NCBI GenBank assembly: GCA_902797495.1
Contig: CADBTH010000011.1
Location: 1 to 9,812 of the forward strand
Source: an uncultured Ruminococcus sp.
GTDB lineage: Bacteria; Bacillota; Clostridia; Oscillospirales; CAG-272
Reading direction: 5' to 3'
DNA length: 9,812 nucleotides
Both the position numbers and the translations under genes were made by a program. Of this stretch, positions 7,494 through 9,812 are shown in pieces (the first letter of the stretch is position 1; each line of letters begins with the position of its first letter). Below the pieces are notes generated by a model, which saw nothing but the letters and a program-made list of their open reading frames with translations, ran no database searches and was not told the origin of the DNA.

Positions 7494-8297
7494 TTATAAT
7501 AGGTTTTTGCTGTCTTCGTAAAGCAGCGTGGAGAGGGTCGGCTCTCCCCAGCTGTACTGGGACATATATTCGCCGGAGAAGGCTGCGCGCGCGTTTGCGT
7601 CGCCCTCGAGCCAGCGGTAATAGTCGCAGTCGATTTTCGTCGTGTCGACGCTTATCTGACCGCGCCGTCTTATAATGATGTCCTCGCAGTCGTACTCCTT
7701 CAAAGTCTTCGAAAGGTCGGACATAAGATTGCTGAAGTAGGACCTGTGCGACTGCGCGTCGTCGTCATCCCAAAGCACGTCGATCAGCCTTCCGTTGGTA
7801 CACATACTTCCCTTGCACTCGACGAGAAAGGCGAGTATCTCCTTCGTCTTCAGATACCCGAACTGCACCGGAGTTCCATCGACGAAGACCTCGAATTCTC
7901 CGAAGGTCTGCACTTTGACGCGGTTCTCGCGGGCGGTCGCGACGGGCTCGCGCAGGTTGTTCAGCTCCGCGCGTATCTTGTCCGCGGTGACAGGCTTTAC
8001 GACGTATCCGCTGACGTGCATCTCGAACGCCTGCTCCATATACTGGCGGTGCCCCGTCGTGAAAACAATATTGATCTGAGGCACTATCTCCTTGAGCCTC
8101 TTTGCGAGGTCTATCCCGCTGTCGGCCCTCAGATTGATATCGAGAAAGGCGATCTCGGGGCGCGTTATCATCGCGTTGAAGAGTGCGTCGGATACGTTTC
8201 CGAATCCGTTCACTTCAGCGTCGGGAGCGGCTTCCTTAATCGACGTCACAAGTCCGTCGAGAGCGATCGGCTCGTCGTCTACCGCAAGTATCTTCAT
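7494..8297 (-). CDS. Response regulator, receiver plus SARP/BTAD-type winged helix
   Basis: A 267-residue cytoplasmic transcription factor. The receiver domain (about 1-115) has Asp7 and Asp8, the phosphoacceptor Asp53 in FLDIN, Thr80 and Lys101 in VVKPV. From about residue 126, VKVQTFGEFEVFVDG and FGYLKTKEILAFLV are typical of the OmpR-like winged helix of SARP/BTAD regulators. The region DVLWDDDDAQSHRSYFSNLMSDL looks like the recognition-helix segment. Only about 50 residues follow, so the TPR-like BTAD is a stub or absent. The start overlaps the kinase stop as ATGA, with a GGGGG ribosome site 7 nt upstream inside the kinase gene. Its partner is therefore the adjacent kinase. Target genes are not evident; the convergent dockerin gene is a candidate only by proximity. 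Confidence 0.9.
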   Translation of the reverse strand: MKILAVDDEPIALDGLVTSIKEAAPDAEVNGFGNVSDALFNAMITRPEIAFLDINLRADSGIDLAKRLKEIVPQINIVFTTGHRQYMEQAFEMHVSGYVVKPVTADKIRAELNNLREPVATARENRVKVQTFGEFEVFVDGTPVQFGYLKTKEILAFLVECKGSMCTNGRLIDVLWDDDDAQSHRSYFSNLMSDLSKTLKEYDCEDIIIRRRGQISVDTTKIDCDYYRWLEGDANARAAFSGEYMSQYSWGEPTLSTLLYEDSKNLL

Positions 8298-9655
8298 TCC
8301 GCATCCCCCTTCTCTTCCTTCTTCTCTTCCTTCTTTGTTTCTTTCTTTTTATCGTTGTTTCTGGGTATTATCACGGTGACAGTCGTTCCGTTTCCGGGCT
8401 CGCTCTCGATGATCAGAGTCGCGCCGAGCAGCTGCTTCAGCCTTTCCCTCGCGTTGATAAGCCCTACGTGAGAGCCGGGGTCGTCCACGTACTGTTTGAC
8501 GTCAAACCCGACTCCGTTGTCCTGAACTATCACGAGGTCGGAGCCGGCCGTTCTGCGGCTTCTGATAACGATCTTTCCGAATCCCGACGTCTTCTTTTCG
8601 ATGCCGTGCTTCACCGCGTTCTCCGCAATTATCTGTATCGTCATCGGCGGGATCATCATATCGACGTAGTCCGTGTCGTACTCGACTTCAAGATCACCGG
8701 CAAACCTCATCTTCTCGAGATTCAGATAGTGGTCGACGTGTTCGAGCTCGCGATCGAGCGGAATGAGGTCGTCCTCCTCCAGGCTCTCAAGATTCGCCCT
8801 CATATACTCGGAAAAATCTCCGATCGCCCTCTGCGCCGCCTTCGGGTCCTTACCGCAGAGGGCGTAGATCGAATTCAGAGTATTGTACAGAAAATGAGGC
8901 CTGATCTGATTCTGAAGCACGGCGAGCCTGTTGTTTGCCAGAAGAAGCTCCTGCTCCTTAAGTCGGTCGCTTCTCTGAAGATACATGAAGCAGTACATCA
9001 GGATGAAAGAAACGACGGTCGCCGGCGCGACGATATAGATCTCGTCGTCAAAGAAGCGTGTGACGGAGACGAGGATAGGGCAGGCGAGGAACGACGTAAG
9101 AGCAATGAAGCTGTTCCGGGTCAATGCTTCCCTGTGCTTTATAAACGTGACGAGCAGAACTGCGGAGAGATAATACGCCGGCAAATAAGCTAAGAAGAAC
9201 AAACTTCTGAAATGCGCGCCTTCAACGTCCACGTAGTAGAATCTGTCCGCAAGAGACGGAACGAATATCGATATCAGGCATCCGACTATCAATAGCGAGC
9301 AGTACGCTACAATCGATATCCAGACCCATTTTCCTACTTTTGCCTTGGCGAGGACGCTCTTCGTCGCGTAAAGAGTGAACGCGATCATCAGAGCGAACAG
9401 AAAGACGTCCGACAATCCGCGCATAGCGATGTACCGTCCCTTGAGCGCGAGCGATCCGGAAGCGACGATATCGCGCTCCGTGTCGTACTGAAAAGTGTTG
9501 AATAACAGATAGACTATCTCGCAGGCGAGCATGGCAACAAAGTAGTACGATCTGTGGGGCGAATTTCTCTGCTCCATAATGCACGACGCAAGGATTATCG
9601 CAAGGATTATCATCGGCAGGATATTGATCCCTATGAGCACGTCGAGATCTATCAT
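8294..9655 (-). CDS. LytS-type membrane sensor histidine kinase
   Basis: A 453-residue protein. About seven hydrophobic segments fill residues 5-225, with no large extracellular domain, so sensing is likely in or at the membrane. A short coiled linker (228-248) leads to the kinase: phosphoacceptor His254 in QIRPHFLYNTLNS, N-box IIAENAVKHG (Asn346), G1 box DNGVGFD (379-385) and G2 box SHVGLINARERL (395-406). This is the His_kinase (LytS/YehU) plus HATPase architecture. The tail from about 434 is almost all Lys and Glu. The ribosome site before the ATG at 9655 is weak (CGGAAA close by, AAGGGA at 13 nt). The first residues go straight into a membrane segment, which supports this start. It would phosphorylate the overlapping response regulator. 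The signal is unknown. Confidence 0.9.
   Translation of the reverse strand: MIDLDVLIGINILPMIILAIILASCIMEQRNSPHRSYYFVAMLACEIVYLLFNTFQYDTERDIVASGSLALKGRYIAMRGLSDVFLFALMIAFTLYATKSVLAKAKVGKWVWISIVAYCSLLIVGCLISIFVPSLADRFYYVDVEGAHFRSLFFLAYLPAYYLSAVLLVTFIKHREALTRNSFIALTSFLACPILVSVTRFFDDEIYIVAPATVVSFILMYCFMYLQRSDRLKEQELLLANNRLAVLQNQIRPHFLYNTLNSIYALCGKDPKAAQRAIGDFSEYMRANLESLEEDDLIPLDRELEHVDHYLNLEKMRFAGDLEVEYDTDYVDMMIPPMTIQIIAENAVKHGIEKKTSGFGKIVIRSRRTAGSDLVIVQDNGVGFDVKQYVDDPGSHVGLINARERLKQLLGATLIIESEPGNGTTVTVIIPRNNDKKKETKKEEKKEEKGDAE
8310..8333 (-). repeat. 12-bp tandem repeat, two copies, in the kinase 3' end
   Basis: TTCTCTTCCTTC (plus strand) occurs twice without a gap, inside an almost pure pyrimidine tract at 8304-8350 that has one interrupting G. 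On the coding strand the unit covers four codons, so copy-number change keeps the frame and alters the length of the Lys/Glu tail (about residues 441-448). Confidence 0.9.
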
Positions 9656-9690
9656 TTTTCCGTACCATTCCCTTTTTTGTATTTGACGTA

Positions 9691-9712
9691 CGGCGGGACG
9701 GACGTCCCGCCG
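9691..9712. terminator. GC-rich hairpin, possible terminator
   Basis: A perfect 9-bp stem (9691-9699 with 9704-9712) with loop GGAC, extendable by one A-T pair. It lies 11 bp after the stop of the possible gene fragment on the right and upstream of the kinase gene. Neither side has a proper T-tract (TTTAAGTT on the plus strand), so an intrinsic terminator is only likely, not certain. It could instead be a leader structure for the kinase mRNA. Confidence 0.45.
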
Positions 9713-9723
9713 TTTAAGTTAGA

Positions 9724-9812
9724 TCATTCCCACTCAATAATGACTAAATGGTTTCTACTATATGTGGTGGTATATGTTATATCATTACTACCAGAATTAT
9801 ATCCATTATACC
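9724..9812 (-). CDS. Possible C-terminal fragment of an unidentified protein
   Basis: One minus-strand frame stays open for 29 codons from the window edge to a TGA at 9724. The peptide is rich in Tyr, Asn, Ser and Thr and ends HLVIIEWE. The DNA is much more AT-rich and uses A/T-ending codons far more than the genes to its left. A frame this short in AT-rich DNA could be open by chance. I recognise no family; the IEWE ending recalls GMP synthase, but the residues before it do not fit. Confidence 0.3.
   Translation of the reverse strand, partial: YNGYNSGSNDITYTTTYSRNHLVIIEWE

Noticed and set aside
7489..7503. Small inverted repeat CCTATT-TAT-AATAGG over the regulator stop codon
   Set aside because: A 6-bp AT-rich stem with a 3-nt loop is weak and common by chance, and the strong hairpin at 7451-7483 already explains termination.
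7746..9193. Plus-strand frames of 241 codons opposite the regulator and kinase
   Set aside because: The minus strand encodes complete receiver and kinase motifs. The plus-strand proteins show no domain and have no ribosome site.
9724..9812. C-terminus of GMP synthase, from the IEWE ending
   Set aside because: The residues before IEWE do not match the conserved SKPP(A/G)T segment of that enzyme, so four residues are not enough.

Overview
The window looks like a chromosomal segment from an anaerobic gut-type clostridium (Bacillota). Four things suggest this: a secreted protein ending in a type I dockerin, strong Shine-Dalgarno sites, a LytS-type sensor kinase paired with a response regulator whose output domain is SARP/BTAD-like, and AT-rich promoter islands between moderately GC-rich genes. 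The species cannot be named from the sequence.

Left part (1-3820, minus strand): a three-gene cluster read right to left. It starts with an alpha-oxoamine synthase whose active-site signature is of the serine palmitoyltransferase type. A short-chain dehydrogenase/reductase follows with an 8-bp overlap. After a 54-bp gap comes a glycoside hydrolase family 65 phosphorylase that runs off the left edge. The first two genes match the first two steps of long-chain (sphingoid) base synthesis: condensation of an amino acid with an acyl thioester, then reduction of the 3-keto product. This is the most interesting point in the window. The GH65 enzyme would cleave an alpha-glucoside with phosphate, and its link to the lipid-type genes is unclear.

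Middle (3821-7438): a 219-bp AT-rich divergent intergenic region holds two well-formed sigma-A promoters, one per strand, each with a 17-bp spacer. The plus-strand promoter drives an 1132-residue secreted, very acidic protein. It has a signal peptide, five Ig-like repeats of 100-108 residues, two diverged copies of an unrecognised composite module of about 200-260 residues, and a C-terminal type I dockerin. A strong rho-independent hairpin lies between it and the convergent regulator gene and may serve both strands.

Right part (7494-9655, minus strand): a two-component system with a 4-bp ATGA overlap. The kinase has about seven membrane segments, and its tail is a Lys/Glu run encoded by a 12-bp tandem repeat. 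The regulator has a receiver domain followed by a winged helix. To the right are a GC-rich hairpin and an AT-rich stretch that may be the last 29 codons of another minus-strand gene. No tRNA, rRNA, CRISPR array or insertion sequence was seen, and no gene-free stretch exceeds 300 bases.
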